A stretch of DNA of 64,000 nucleotides. It comes from Flavobacterium aquariorum. Its GTDB lineage: Bacteria > Bacteroidota > Bacteroidia > Flavobacteriales > Flavobacteriaceae. The DNA is taken from contig NZ_QKXH01000004.1 in the NCBI RefSeq assembly GCF_003254745.1, positions 248,001 to 312,000 of the forward strand, read 5' to 3'. Under the pieces are notes generated by a model. The model searched no databases. It was given only the letters and a program-made list of their open reading frames with translations, and was not told the DNA's origin. Shown here piece after piece: positions 55,307 to 64,000 of the stretch. The translations under genes were made by a program, and so were the position numbers. Every line of letters begins with the position of its first letter. The first letter of the stretch is position 1.

Positions 55307-56101
55307 TTATTCTTCAGTTGCTGGAGCTACAGGAGCTTCAACTGCTGGAGTTTCAGCTACAGGAGCTTCTGTTTCAGCAACAACTTCAGTAGCATCAGTT
55401 TCTTTATCAGAAGTTCTATTTGCAAGACCGTCGATAATTGAAGCAGTTACTAAAGATAAAATTTTATCAATTGATTTAGAAGCATCATCATTTGCAGGGA
55501 TAACATAATCTACTTCACGTGGATCAGAATTGGTATCAACCATTGCAAAAACTGGAATGTTTAATTTTTGAGCTTCTTTTATTGCGATGTGTTCAGCTTT
55601 GATATCTACTACGAACAATGCTGCAGGAAGTCTAGACATATCTGCGATTGATCCTAAGTTTTTCTCTAGTTTTGCACGAAGACGATCAACTTGTAAACGC
55701 TCTTTTTTAGAAAGGGTCATGAATGTACCATCTTTCTTCATTTTATCAATAGTAGCCATTTTTTTAACAGCTTTACGGATAGTTACGAAGTTAGTTAGCA
55801 TTCCACCTGGCCATCTTTCAGTGATGTAAGGCATGTTTGCAGCTTTTGCTTTATCAGCAACGATGTCTTTTGCTTGTTTCTTGGTAGCAACAAATAATAT
55901 TTTTCTACCTGATGCAGCGATTTTTTTCAAAGCGTCATTTGCTTCTTCAATTTTTGCTGCAGTTTTATATAGATTTATAATGTGTATACCATTACGCTCC
56001 ATATAAATGTAAGGAGCCATATTTGGATCCCATTTTCTAGTCATGTGTCCAAAATGAACACCTGCTTCTAGTAATTCTTTTACTTCTACTTTGTTTGACA
56101 T
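55307..56101 (-). CDS. rpsB: 30S ribosomal protein uS2
   Basis: 264 aa. Core 1-225 with LLEAGVHFGH at the start, PYIYMERNGIHIINL and RWPGGMLTNF. The last 35 residues form an A/P/E/T-rich tail typical of Bacteroidota uS2. It has its own 173-nt upstream gap containing a small hairpin, so it may be regulated separately from rpsI. Confidence 0.97.
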   Translation of the reverse strand: MSNKVEVKELLEAGVHFGHMTRKWDPNMAPYIYMERNGIHIINLYKTAAKIEEANDALKKIAASGRKILFVATKKQAKDIVADKAKAANMPYITERWPGGMLTNFVTIRKAVKKMATIDKMKKDGTFMTLSKKERLQVDRLRAKLEKNLGSIADMSRLPAALFVVDIKAEHIAIKEAQKLNIPVFAMVDTNSDPREVDYVIPANDDASKSIDKILSLVTASIIDGLANRTSDKETDATEVVAETEAPVAETPAVEAPVAPATEE

Positions 56102-56274
56102 TTTTTGTACTAGTTTACGTTCTGTTGATTAGCAATGCATGAATGGCGATTAATCGGCTACATACATTTAGATGCTAAACTAATTTCCAACCTCGGTCGG
56201 ACAACAACAACATTGTTTTAAATTGTTTAATACATTCTGAGATGCCTTGCATAAATGATGCAAGACAGGCAATA
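56102..56274 (-). promoter_or_regulatory. rpsB leader region with hairpin
   Basis: In the minus-strand transcript a 7-bp hairpin CTTGCAT/ATGCAAG (about 56250-56268) follows shortly after the rpsI stop. It could be a leader structure or a weak terminator; no TAnnTTTG element was found with confidence. Confidence 0.35.
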
Positions 56275-56661
56275 TTAACGTTTAGAGAATTGGAATCTCT
56301 TACGAGCTTTCTTCTGACCGAATTTCTTACGTTCAACCATTCTTGGATCTCTAGTTAATAAACCTTCTGGTTTCAAGATAGCTCTGTTTTCAGCATTTAC
56401 TTCACACATAACGCGTGCCAATGCCATTCTTACAGCTTCTGCTTGTCCAGTTGAACCACCTCCATAAACGTTTACTTTTACGTCAAAGTTGGATGCGTTT
56501 TCTGTCATAGACATTGGTTGCAAAACTTTGTACTGTAAAGTAGCAGTTGGGAAATAAGTTGCGAATGGTTTTTTGTTTACAACGATAACTCCTGTTCCTT
56601 CAGAAACATAAACACGTGCAACAGCGGTCTTTCTTCTACCGATTTTGTGAATAACTCCCAT
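56275..56661 (-). CDS. rpsI: 30S ribosomal protein uS9
   Basis: 128 aa, standard length; starts MGVIHKIGRRKTAVARV and ends in the basic KARKRFQFSKR tail that contacts P-site tRNA. Its start overlaps the rplM end by one base. Confidence 0.98.
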   Translation of the reverse strand: MGVIHKIGRRKTAVARVYVSEGTGVIVVNKKPFATYFPTATLQYKVLQPMSMTENASNFDVKVNVYGGGSTGQAEAVRMALARVMCEVNAENRAILKPEGLLTRDPRMVERKKFGQKKARKRFQFSKR

Positions 56662-57116
56662 TACTTAAGATCGTTTAGGTTAACAGTTCTAGGTTTTTGA
56701 GCTCCTTGTTTGTGCTCAGATCCTACAACAACATTTAAATTTCTAAAAAGTTCAGCTCCTAATTTGTTTTTAGGTAACATTCCTTTTACCGCTTTCTCTA
56801 CTAGTAATGCAGGATTTTTTGATTGCAATACTTTAGCAGTTAAAGTTCTTTGTCCTCCAGGGTAACCAGTGTGACGGATGTATGTTTTCTCATCCATTTT
56901 GTTACCTGTTAGGTTGATTTTTTCTGAGTTGATAACAATTACGTTATCTCCACAGTCCACGTGTGGCGTATAACTTGGTTTGTACTTACCTCTTAAAATC
57001 ATAGCGACTTTTGAAGCAAGACGACCTAAGTTATGACCGTCAGCATCTACAACAATCCATTCTTTTGTAGAATTGGCTTTTGTTGTTGAAATTGTCTTGT
57101 AGCTTAATGCGTTCAC
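56661..57116 (-). CDS. rplM: 50S ribosomal protein uL13
   Basis: 151 aa starting at GTG 57116 (MNALSYKTISTTKANS, the normal Bacteroidota N-terminus). Core motif KWIVVDADGHNLGRLAS-like and HTGYPGG are present. First gene of the unit, with a full promoter and a very short leader hairpin upstream. The frame continues to 57237 but passes through that promoter. Confidence 0.97.
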   Translation of the reverse strand: MNALSYKTISTTKANSTKEWIVVDADGHNLGRLASKVAMILRGKYKPSYTPHVDCGDNVIVINSEKINLTGNKMDEKTYIRHTGYPGGQRTLTAKVLQSKNPALLVEKAVKGMLPKNKLGAELFRNLNVVVGSEHKQGAQKPRTVNLNDLK

Positions 57117-57144
57117 AATAATATATTTTAATTAAACATTCCAT

Positions 57145-57158
57145 CCCCAATAAAGGGG
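57145..57158 (-). promoter_or_regulatory. Leader hairpin at the 5' end of rplM mRNA
   Basis: CCCC (57145-57148) with GGGG (57155-57158), loop 6 nt, placed just after the expected start site. Candidate for an r-protein leader element of the L13 type; evidence is position and symmetry only. Confidence 0.4.
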
Positions 57159-57161
57159 TTG

Positions 57162-57192
57162 CAAAAGTACAATTAATTATTTTAAATACAAA
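57162..57192 (-). promoter_or_regulatory. Promoter of rplM-rpsI
   Basis: On the minus strand: TTTG (57192-57189), 19-nt spacer, TACTTTTG (57169-57162). A full consensus match. Confidence 0.75.
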
Positions 57193-57467
57193 TAGCTTAT
57201 TTGAATATTTTTTTGTTGGATTCCTGCTGATTATCAAATATATATTTGGATTGAGTCAAATAACATTTAGTTTGAGATTCATTTTTTTAAAATAATTTAC
57301 TGGAATATTTTTTTTGATGTTGCATTTTTTTTGTAATTTTCGCTTTTAACCTTTCAAATGCCTGTTAAATTTTATATATTTAATAAAAATTTGGCATGTT
57401 TTGTTTAATCCTTTGTTGTTTTAATTTTTTTAACGACTCTTAATATAGTACCAAATACCATTCTACA

Positions 57468-58487
57468 ATGAAAGCAAAAGCAACATTAAAACAAATTGCA
57501 AAAGAACTTAATGTTTCGGTATCGACTGTTTCTAAGGCACTTAATGATAGTCCGGAAATAAGCGAGCAAACAAAAATTAGAATTAAAGAATACGCAAAAT
57601 TAAAAAATTATAAACCCAATGTTATTGGTTTAAATCTTAAAAACAGAAAAACCAAAACAATTGGAGTTATTATACCTAATATATTGAACTCATTTTTTGC
57701 CAAAGTTTTTAGTGGTATCGAGAAAGTGGCCGATGAAAAAGGATACAATGTTATTATGTGTATTTCTAATGAGTCGCTGGAAAAAGAAGCGCACACTCTT
57801 GAAATGTTGAGTAATGGTACCATAGATGGATTTGTCTTGTCTATTTCTGAAGAAGCCCAAAAGTTACATGAGTATAATCATTTCAAAGATATTATAAATG
57901 ATGGTACGCCAATTGTGATGTTTGATAGAACCACAGACGAAGTAGAATGTGATAAAGTTATTGTGGATGATTTTGATTCTGGTCATAATGCGACGCAGCA
58001 TTTAATTGATTTGGGATGTAAAAACATCGCGTTAATTTCATCTGTGGATAATTTGAGTGTGGGTAAACTGAGAGCGGAAGGATATTTAAAAGCATTGAAA
58101 GATAATAATATAACTATAAATGAGAATATTATTATCAGAACAGATTCGGAAATAGATCTTATTGATAAAATTACTGACTTGTATTCGAATAATCTTGTGG
58201 ACGGTGTTTTTGCTTTGGATGAAAACGATTCGGTTGCTGCTTTAAAAGTGGGTGCCAAGAAAGGATATAAAATACCAAAGGATCTCAAAATTATTGGTTT
58301 TGCTGACGGAATTCTTGCTTCAAGAAGGTTGTCCCCAAGTTTAACAACTGTCAGTCAGCACGGAATTGATATTGGAGAAGTTGCCGTAAAATTACTGATT
58401 GACAGATTGGAATCTAAGGAAGAACACAAGCCTTATGAAACCGTAGTTATTAAAACTCAATTAAAAGAAAGGGAATCTACTAAGTAG
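57468..58487 (+). CDS. LacI-family transcriptional regulator
   Basis: 339 aa. N-terminal helix-turn-helix with hinge (TLKQIAKELNVSVSTVSKAL at 5-24; hinge to about 60) and a periplasmic-binding-protein-like effector domain (TIGVIIPNILNSFF, MFDRTTDEVECDKVIVDD, LVDGVFALDENDSVAALK). Probably senses a sugar or nucleoside. No transport or sugar genes are adjacent, so the regulon is elsewhere. Ends in a symmetric terminator. Confidence 0.93.
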   Translation: MKAKATLKQIAKELNVSVSTVSKALNDSPEISEQTKIRIKEYAKLKNYKPNVIGLNLKNRKTKTIGVIIPNILNSFFAKVFSGIEKVADEKGYNVIMCISNESLEKEAHTLEMLSNGTIDGFVLSISEEAQKLHEYNHFKDIINDGTPIVMFDRTTDEVECDKVIVDDFDSGHNATQHLIDLGCKNIALISSVDNLSVGKLRAEGYLKALKDNNITINENIIIRTDSEIDLIDKITDLYSNNLVDGVFALDENDSVAALKVGAKKGYKIPKDLKIIGFADGILASRRLSPSLTTVSQHGIDIGEVAVKLLIDRLESKEEHKPYETVVIKTQLKERESTK

Positions 58488-58502
58488 AAATAGAATCATA
58501 AA

Positions 58503-58537
58503 AAAAGGCAATCGAAGAAAATTTCGATTGCCTTTTA
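58503..58537. terminator. Bidirectional terminator
   Basis: AAAAGGCAATCGAA (58503-58516) with TTCGATTGCCTTTT (58523-58536): serves both the LacI-family gene and the convergent small secreted-protein gene. Confidence 0.88.
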
Positions 58538-58568
58538 TGGACATAAAATAATGTTTTTCTAAAACTAG

Positions 58569-58976
58569 CTATTTCTTTTTGCCACCATTATTTCCTTTAT
58601 ATGATTTGGAATCATAATCGTGGTCTATTTTTTTAATGTCAGTGCTTTTGACGGATTTAGTCGGTTTGTATTTCGTTTTGTGCATTGAATTTTCTTTCCA
58701 AGGATTGTCTCCTTCAAAATCAAAATCATTGTAGCTTCCAATTAATCTAATGGTAGTAGGTAAACTGACAACCGTAGTCCAAGTTCCTCCTTTTAGATAA
58801 GTGTATTTCTTAACAACGGGATCAAAATAGACATTGGATTCAGGATAATACCTGTATTTTTTTTTTACTCCGTGTGCTTTTGCGTGTGCAGGTGGGTTTT
58901 GGGCGCTGACCGCATAGCTGCCCACTCCGATAAGAAATGCAAAAAACAAAATAATCGTTTTGATTGTTCTTTTCAT
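58569..58976 (-). CDS. Small secreted basic protein of unknown function
   Basis: 135 aa: signal peptide (cleavage after AVSAQ region, near residue 25), then HAKAHGVKKKYRYYPESNVYFDP, a pattern often seen in flavobacterial exported proteins, and a lysine/aspartate-rich C-terminus (KKIDHDYDSKSYKGNNGGKKK is its end). No named family that I recognise; predicted periplasmic or surface. Upstream of the polA terminator, transcribed in the same direction as polA. Confidence 0.75.
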   Translation of the reverse strand: MKRTIKTIILFFAFLIGVGSYAVSAQNPPAHAKAHGVKKKYRYYPESNVYFDPVVKKYTYLKGGTWTTVVSLPTTIRLIGSYNDFDFEGDNPWKENSMHKTKYKPTKSVKSTDIKKIDHDYDSKSYKGNNGGKKK

Positions 58977-59128
58977 AATAATATTTTTTTGGTTAATACA
59001 ATGGTTTATAAATCAAAGAATCAAAGATAAATAATTAATTTTGAGGTTTTTACATTTTTTTTGTAATCAATGTTTTCTCATTCTTTATAAATTGAGAATT
59101 GGACACAGCTTGTAGGATCCAAATAAAA

Positions 59129-59178
59129 AGAGCAGGAATCGAGAAGGTTATTAACTTTACGATTTCTGCTCTTTTTTT
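59129..59178 (-). terminator. Terminator-like hairpin downstream of polA
   Basis: A 13-bp stem with one wobble (59129-59141 with 59160-59172) with an 18-nt loop, flanked by AAAAA on the left and TTTTTTT on the right, so it can work in both directions; for polA (minus) the A-run supplies the U-tail. Confidence 0.85.
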
Positions 59179-59215
59179 AGCTCTAGACTGAATACTTAAA
59201 ACTGACTGTTTTTTC

Positions 59216-62077
59216 TTAGTGTGCTTCCAACCAATTTTTCCCTGATCCTAATTCTACATCCAAGGGAACTGCCATTGTAAAGGCATTTTCCATTTCATAT
59301 TTAATCATCGGTTTGATTTTTTCCAGTTCAGAACTGTGAACATCAAACACAAGCTCATCATGAACTTGCAATAACATTTTGCTTTTCCAATTTTCTGAAG
59401 TTAGTTTTTTGTGGATATTAATCATCGCAATCTTGATAATGTCTGCTGCGCTTCCCTGAATAGGAGCATTTACGGCATTTCTTTCTGCGGCGCCACGAAC
59501 AACTGCATTCGCGGAATTTATATCTTTTAAATAACGACGACGACCTAATATGGTTTGTACGTATCCATTTTTTCGTGCAAAATCAACTTGATTTGACATG
59601 TATGATTTTAACTTAGGATACGTGTTGTAATAAGCATCAATTAACTCGGCGCTTTCTTTTCGCGAAAGCGATGTTTGATTACTTAATCCAAAAGCCGAAA
59701 CACCGTAGATAATTCCGAAATTTACCGTTTTGGCATTGCTACGTTGTTCTTTGGTAACTTCTTCCAATGGAACGTGAAAAACTTTTGCGGCGGTGCTTCT
59801 GTGAATATCTTCGTGGTTTTTAAAGGCTTTGATCATGTTTTCTTCGCCAGACAAAGCGGCTATAATGCGCAATTCTATTTGCGAATAATCGGCAGAAACC
59901 AAAGTGTAGTTTTCGTCGCGGGGAATAAAAGCTTTTCGGATCAATCGTCCCCTTTCAGTACGAATCGGGATGTTTTGTAAATTGGGATTATTGGAACTCA
60001 AGCGGCCTGTTGCAGCTACCGTTTGCATGTAATCGGTGTGGACACGTCCTGTTTTTTTGTCGACTTGGTTAGGCAATGCATCGATATATGTACTTTGCAA
60101 TTTTACCATTTGTCTCCACTCGAGGATATCGCGGACAATTTCATTATCATTCGCTAAATAAGACAGAACCTCTTCACCAGTGGCATATTGGCCTGTTTTG
60201 GTTTTCTTTTGTTTTACTCCGCCAATTTTTAATTTATCAAATAAAATATCACCTAGCTGTTTTGGTGAAGCCAAATTAAATTTCTCGCCAGCGGTTTCGT
60301 AGATTTTTTGTTCCAATGCGTTGCTCTCGGCAGCCATTTCGACGGACATTGACTTTAAAAAGGGAACGTCTAGATTAATTCCTTCCAATTCCATGGCCGC
60401 CAAAACTGGGATTAAAGGAATTTCGATTTCATCAAATAGTTTTTTTGTTTCGGCTTTGTCGAGAATTGGACTGAAATTTTGTTTCAATTGATACGTAATA
60501 TCGGCATCTTCGGCGGCGTATTCTTTGATATCTTCCAAAGCGACATCGCGCATCGATTTTTGATTTTTACCTTTTTTACCAATTAAATCTTCAATTGATT
60601 TTGGCGAATATTTTAAGTAGGTTTCTGATAAAACGTCCATATTATGTCGCATATCAGGATTGATTAAATAATGCGCAATCATCGTATCAAATAGTTTTCC
60701 TTTGATTTGAACACCATAATGAGAAAGGATTTTCAAGTCATATTTGATATTTTGGCCAATTTTTTCGATGCTTTCACTTTCAAAAAAAGGTTTGAATTTG
60801 TCAACTAAAATCTGTGCTTCGTCTTGGTTTTCCGGAAACGGGACATAAAATGCTTTTCCTTTTTCAAAAGAAAATGACATTCCAACCAATTCAGCATTCA
60901 AGGCATCAATTCCTGTTGTTTCGGTATCAAAACAAACGGAAGTTTGATTCATTAAGTTTTGCATAAGTAATTTCACTGCAAAATCTCCTTGAATACTTTG
61001 GTAAAAATGTTCTGTGTTTTCTAAAGTTGCATAATGTAAATTGGAGTGAACTTCGTTGTTTTCTTCATCCGAAAAACCAAATAAGTCAAATTGGTCTTCA
61101 TTTGATTTTTTGGCAGGAGCTTTTTTAACTATTTTTTCGTTGTCATTGCCATCGGCATTGCCATTGGTTTCGATTTCGTCGTAGTCTTTTCCGGTTCCAA
61201 AAAATTTGTCAAACTGTGCTTTCATTTGACGAAATTCCAATTCCTGGAATAATTCGTCTGTTTTTTCGACGTCGGGTTTTGATAATTCGTAGTCACCTGC
61301 ATTAAATTGAACAGGACAATCCAGTAAAATAGCGGCCAATTTTTTTGACAAAATTCCTTTGTCTGCATTGGCTTCGATTTTTTCCTTCATGGCACCTTTC
61401 AGCTTGTGGGTATTAGCCAAAAGATTTTCCATTGATCCAAATTCCTTCAATAATTTCTTGGCGGTTACTTCGCCAACTCCTGGAAGTCCGGGAATATTAT
61501 CGGCGGCATCACCCATCATTCCAAGATAATCAATAACTTGTTCGGGACGTTCTATTTCAAATCGGGCTAAAACTTCAGGAACTCCCCAAATTTCTATGCC
61601 ATTTCCCATACGTGCGGGTTTATACATAAAAATGTTTTCGGATACCAATTGGGCAAAATCCTTATCTGGTGTAACCATAAAGACCTGATAGTTTTCTTTT
61701 TCCGCCTGTTTTGCAATGGTCCCTATTAAATCGTCTGCTTCATAACCCGGTACTTCTATAATCGGAATATGCATTGCCTTCAATAATTCTTGAATGTAGG
61801 GAACAGCAATCTTTATCGCTTCGGGAGTTGCATCACGATGGGCTTTGTATTCTGGAAATATTTCATTTCTTAAATTACTTCCTCCATTGTCAAAAGCTAC
61901 GGCCAAATGATCGGGCTTGTCTCGTTTTATGACATCCATCAAGGCATTCATAAATCCCATAATGGCAGAAGTGTCCATTCCTTTCGAATTGATTCTCGGG
62001 TTTTTTATAAAGGCAAAATAACCACGAAATATTAATGCATAGGCATCAAGAAGGTAAAGGCGTTTTTGAGCAGACAT
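59216..62077 (-). CDS. polA: DNA polymerase I
   Basis: 953 aa with all three activities. 5'-3' exonuclease domain (1-300: LDAYALIFRGYFAF, GYEADDLIG, PGLPGVGEVTAKKLL). 3'-5' proofreading domain (about 360-540), apparently active since the DxE motif DTETTG is intact, with a matching Asp further on (NIKYDLKIL). Polymerase domain with motif A SADYSQIELRI, motif B around RSNAKTVNFGIIYG and motif C LLQVHDELVFD. Linker at about 300-345 is acidic. Standalone transcript. Confidence 0.97.
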   Translation of the reverse strand: MSAQKRLYLLDAYALIFRGYFAFIKNPRINSKGMDTSAIMGFMNALMDVIKRDKPDHLAVAFDNGGSNLRNEIFPEYKAHRDATPEAIKIAVPYIQELLKAMHIPIIEVPGYEADDLIGTIAKQAEKENYQVFMVTPDKDFAQLVSENIFMYKPARMGNGIEIWGVPEVLARFEIERPEQVIDYLGMMGDAADNIPGLPGVGEVTAKKLLKEFGSMENLLANTHKLKGAMKEKIEANADKGILSKKLAAILLDCPVQFNAGDYELSKPDVEKTDELFQELEFRQMKAQFDKFFGTGKDYDEIETNGNADGNDNEKIVKKAPAKKSNEDQFDLFGFSDEENNEVHSNLHYATLENTEHFYQSIQGDFAVKLLMQNLMNQTSVCFDTETTGIDALNAELVGMSFSFEKGKAFYVPFPENQDEAQILVDKFKPFFESESIEKIGQNIKYDLKILSHYGVQIKGKLFDTMIAHYLINPDMRHNMDVLSETYLKYSPKSIEDLIGKKGKNQKSMRDVALEDIKEYAAEDADITYQLKQNFSPILDKAETKKLFDEIEIPLIPVLAAMELEGINLDVPFLKSMSVEMAAESNALEQKIYETAGEKFNLASPKQLGDILFDKLKIGGVKQKKTKTGQYATGEEVLSYLANDNEIVRDILEWRQMVKLQSTYIDALPNQVDKKTGRVHTDYMQTVAATGRLSSNNPNLQNIPIRTERGRLIRKAFIPRDENYTLVSADYSQIELRIIAALSGEENMIKAFKNHEDIHRSTAAKVFHVPLEEVTKEQRSNAKTVNFGIIYGVSAFGLSNQTSLSRKESAELIDAYYNTYPKLKSYMSNQVDFARKNGYVQTILGRRRYLKDINSANAVVRGAAERNAVNAPIQGSAADIIKIAMINIHKKLTSENWKSKMLLQVHDELVFDVHSSELEKIKPMIKYEMENAFTMAVPLDVELGSGKNWLEAH

Positions 62078-62242
62078 ATAAAAAATTTAGTCTGTAAAAA
62101 TAGACAATTGAGTTTTAAAAATGAATTTGTTGTCAAAATTTATAATTGTTTAATGGAAAAGTAATAGCGAATCCTTTTTTTAAGCTTTAAAGATGAGTTC
62201 GTTAAGGGAAAGTTAAACTTTTATAGAGCGACAAATCTTCAT

Positions 62243-62271
62243 TTTGTCTTCATTTATCCATTATACATTTG
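62243..62271 (+). promoter_or_regulatory. Promoter of the small cationic peptide gene
   Basis: TTTG (62243-62246), 17-nt spacer, TACATTTG (62264-62271): a full consensus match, about 42 nt before the ATG. Confidence 0.7.
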
Positions 62272-62312
62272 ATCTGTAAATAATAAATTAATAATTCAAA
62301 AACTTAGAAATC

Positions 62313-62501
62313 ATGAAAAAGTTGTTAATGTTAATCGCAGTATTGTTGGGGACAAGCGTTATGGTTAGTGCTAAGCCGGTAACTGAAAAATCAGCTACAG
62401 CCAAAGAAGTAAAAATGACTAAACACCCAAAACACAAAAAAAACAAAACAGAGAAAAAATCTGCAACAACCGGAACAGCAAGTTCTAGTGCCAAAAAATA
62501 A
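62313..62501 (+). CDS. Small secreted cationic peptide
   Basis: 62 aa: signal peptide of about 20 residues (MKKLLMLIAVLLGTSVMVSA), mature part of 42 residues that is mostly Lys, Thr, Ser and Ala with KHPKHKKNKTEKK in the middle. No cysteines and no predicted fold. A strong promoter and a clean signal peptide make it a real gene despite its size. Function unknown; the two-component pair follows about 185 nt later. Confidence 0.75.
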   Translation: MKKLLMLIAVLLGTSVMVSAKPVTEKSATAKEVKMTKHPKHKKNKTEKKSATTGTASSSAKK

Positions 62502-62685
62502 TGAATGTTTTTGTTTTGTGCGCAAATGAGGATGGACAGAAAACAAAAGGGTTGATTGTTTTTGAAAGTCAGTGGAGAAATTTACTGGCTTTTTTGTATT
62601 TTTAGATACGTTAAAATTTTAATAACGTAAAGTGTTTTAATTTTTTCTTAGTTGTTACTTTGAGTGTTTTTAATTTTAATTATTT

Positions 62686-63360
62686 ATGAAAATTCTTATT
62701 GTAGAAGATAATCCCGAATTGGCTATTGAAGTGAAAGAATATCTTTCCGGCAGCGGTTATATCTGCAAAATTTCCAAGAATTGCGAAGAGGCATTGGAGG
62801 AAATCAACAGTAATGATTATGATATCATGCTTTTAGATTTAGGCTTACCTGACGGAAGTGGCTTTGATGTTTTAAAAAGCATACGTAAAACAGATTCCAA
62901 AGTTGCGGTGATTATTATCACTGCCCAAGGAGAATTGGAAGATAGAATACATGGATTGCAACTTGGCGCCGATGATTATTTGACAAAACCTTTTGCTTTA
63001 ACAGAGTTGGGAGCGCGTTTATTTGCGATTATTCGCAGAATGCACGGATATACGGTCAATCAGTTGGATGTTCATGGGTTTAGTTTGAAATTGCAGGATT
63101 ATAAAGTGAGTTATGGTGAGATCCCAATAAATCTAACCAAGAAGGAGTTTGATATTTTTCAATATTTAGTTTTGAATAAAAATCGTGTAATAACCCGTTT
63201 GCAATTGACCGAGCATATTTGGGGGGATATTCTTGAAGTTAACTCCGATTCTAATTTTATAGATGTCCATGTTCGAAATCTTAGAAAAAAATTGGATAAA
63301 CATTCCCCAATTGAATGGTTTGAAACGGTTAGGAATGTGGGTTACAGAATAAATGTATGA
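62686..63360 (+). CDS. OmpR-family response regulator
   Basis: 224 aa. Receiver domain with phospho-acceptor Asp51 (IMLLDLGLPDGSG), acidic pair ED at 7-8, and the Lys in YLTKPFAL; winged-helix DNA-binding domain with LTKKEFDIFQYLVLN and FIDVHVRNLRKKLD. Similar in layout to QseB/PmrA-like regulators. 22 nt before the partner kinase gene. Confidence 0.95.
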   Translation: MKILIVEDNPELAIEVKEYLSGSGYICKISKNCEEALEEINSNDYDIMLLDLGLPDGSGFDVLKSIRKTDSKVAVIIITAQGELEDRIHGLQLGADDYLTKPFALTELGARLFAIIRRMHGYTVNQLDVHGFSLKLQDYKVSYGEIPINLTKKEFDIFQYLVLNKNRVITRLQLTEHIWGDILEVNSDSNFIDVHVRNLRKKLDKHSPIEWFETVRNVGYRINV

Positions 63361-63382
63361 TTTTAAAATAAATAAGTAGGAT

Positions 63383-64000
63383 ATGAAAATCAAGCACCAA
63401 CTTGCTATTTTTAATGCACTATCACGTTTGTTACTGGTTTTGGGTTTATGGCTTATGCTTCCCATTTTGGTCGAAAAAGTAGTTTATAATCATATCAATA
63501 AAAGTTTACTGGAGAAAAAGCAAAAATTCATTGAGCATTTAGACAAAGAAGAAATAAATGACTTCATTGTTCGGAACGACACTTCCGAAACTTATTCCAG
63601 TTTTTCAACTTTACATAGTGAGTTTCTTTCGCTTTCCAGAGTGCCATCGAATGGCAAAATTAATCAAACCCTGTTTGTCACAGAACCAAGAATAATAGAA
63701 GATGAACGTAACGATTATAAAATTCTTCAATATTATTTTAAGTATGAAAACACAAACTACCTCTTGGAAATAGGAAATAGTTTAAGCGAAATCAATGATC
63801 TTACCTTTGTTATTAGGCTTTTCTTCATAATTGTTTTAATCATAATTGTTGTCATTACTTTTCTGGCTGATACTTTTTATATCGAATATTTATTAAAGCC
63901 TTTTTATAAAATTATCGATACTAAAATCCGCCATGTAAACGAGCCAGAATCTTTTGATCATACCCCAATAAAAACACATTCAAAGGATTTCCAGGAATTA
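63383..64000 (+). CDS. Sensor histidine kinase, 3' end beyond the window
   Basis: First 206 codons are open to the window end without a stop. Starts ATG 63383 (MKIKHQLAIFN). First membrane helix about 15-35, an extracytoplasmic domain of about 100 residues, second helix about 140-165 (VIRLFFIIVLIIIVVITFLA) and the beginning of a HAMP-like linker (YLLKPFYKI). The kinase core itself is not in view. Pairing with the OmpR-type regulator is clear from position. Confidence 0.85.
   Translation, partial: MKIKHQLAIFNALSRLLLVLGLWLMLPILVEKVVYNHINKSLLEKKQKFIEHLDKEEINDFIVRNDTSETYSSFSTLHSEFLSLSRVPSNGKINQTLFVTEPRIIEDERNDYKILQYYFKYENTNYLLEIGNSLSEINDLTFVIRLFFIIVLIIIVVITFLADTFYIEYLLKPFYKIIDTKIRHVNEPESFDHTPIKTHSKDFQEL

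Larger units (their letters stand above)
57117..57467. other. 351-bp divergent gap between rplM and the LacI-family gene
   Basis: The left 80 bp hold the rplM promoter and leader. The rest is very AT-rich (many TTTTTT runs, TTTAATCC, AAATTTTATATATTTAATAAAAATTT split over 57360-57395) and must contain the LacI-family gene promoter, but I cannot point to a convincing TAnnTTTG or an obvious operator palindrome. Confidence 0.5.

Overview
The window is a stretch of a low-GC Bacteroidota chromosome, most likely a Flavobacterium. The support is gldE and gldD (gliding motility), several secreted or lipid-anchored proteins with Bacteroidota-type signals, promoters of the Bacteroidota type (TTG or TTTG, a spacer of about 17-22 nt, then TAnnTTTG), little use of Shine-Dalgarno sites, several GTG/TTG starts, and intergenic repeats I associate with flavobacterial genomes. 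I see no tRNA, rRNA, insertion sequence, prophage or CRISPR array. Nearly every gene is a housekeeping or conserved flavobacterial gene.

Layout. 1-8.7 kb: 3' end of tadA, then a giant alpha-2-macroglobulin lipoprotein paired with pbpC (periplasmic defence/cell wall repair). 8.8-13.2 kb: an EamA exporter, an HMA-domain lipoprotein, a TonB_C protein, and ssb-gldE-gldD. 13.3-15.4 kb: a TPR protein plus a metallopeptidase-like protein lying between ssb and mutY. 15.6-19 kb: mutY, HU, a 30-residue mS38/bS22-like basic protein, and rng. 19-27 kb: an M16 protease pair (one active, one lacking the zinc site), rplU-rpmA, a patatin/outer-membrane protein, a fatty acid desaturase. 27-36 kb: ahcY; then PPTase, pcrB, pnuC, a NadR-like kinase fused to DUF4301, arfB, and a TPP riboswitch in front of a TonB-dependent receptor. 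36-42 kb: Rieske-fold lipoprotein, greA, HIT, transglutaminase-like, histidine kinase, flavin reductase-like, DUF3127, aat. 42.5-49.8 kb: a complete minus-strand thiamine operon (TPP riboswitch-thiS-thiC-tenI/thiE2-thiD-thiE-thiG-thiH-thiF). 49.9-54 kb: tag, an unknown lipoprotein, an exported Ppx/GppA-like protein, an MFS transporter. 54-57 kb: rplM-rpsI-rpsB-tsf. 57-64 kb: LacI regulator, a small secreted protein, polA, a secreted cationic peptide, and a two-component pair cut by the window end.

Two TPP riboswitches about 16 kb apart control the de novo operon and an outer-membrane receptor. With the PnuC-family permease and NadR-like kinase beside that receptor, the region reads as a thiamine synthesis-plus-salvage neighbourhood; the salvage assignment is inference.

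The most striking unexplained structure is a family of four intergenic elements (8667-8779, 15445-15557, 35976-36088, 49280-49392), each exactly 113 bp between the ends of its closing helix. They fold into the same three-helix-junction shape, and compensatory base changes are visible in all helices, while the long terminal hairpin differs in sequence from copy to copy. A second family (329-405, 28795-28875, degenerate 40111-40234) follows the same principle of conserved ends around an exchangeable hairpin.
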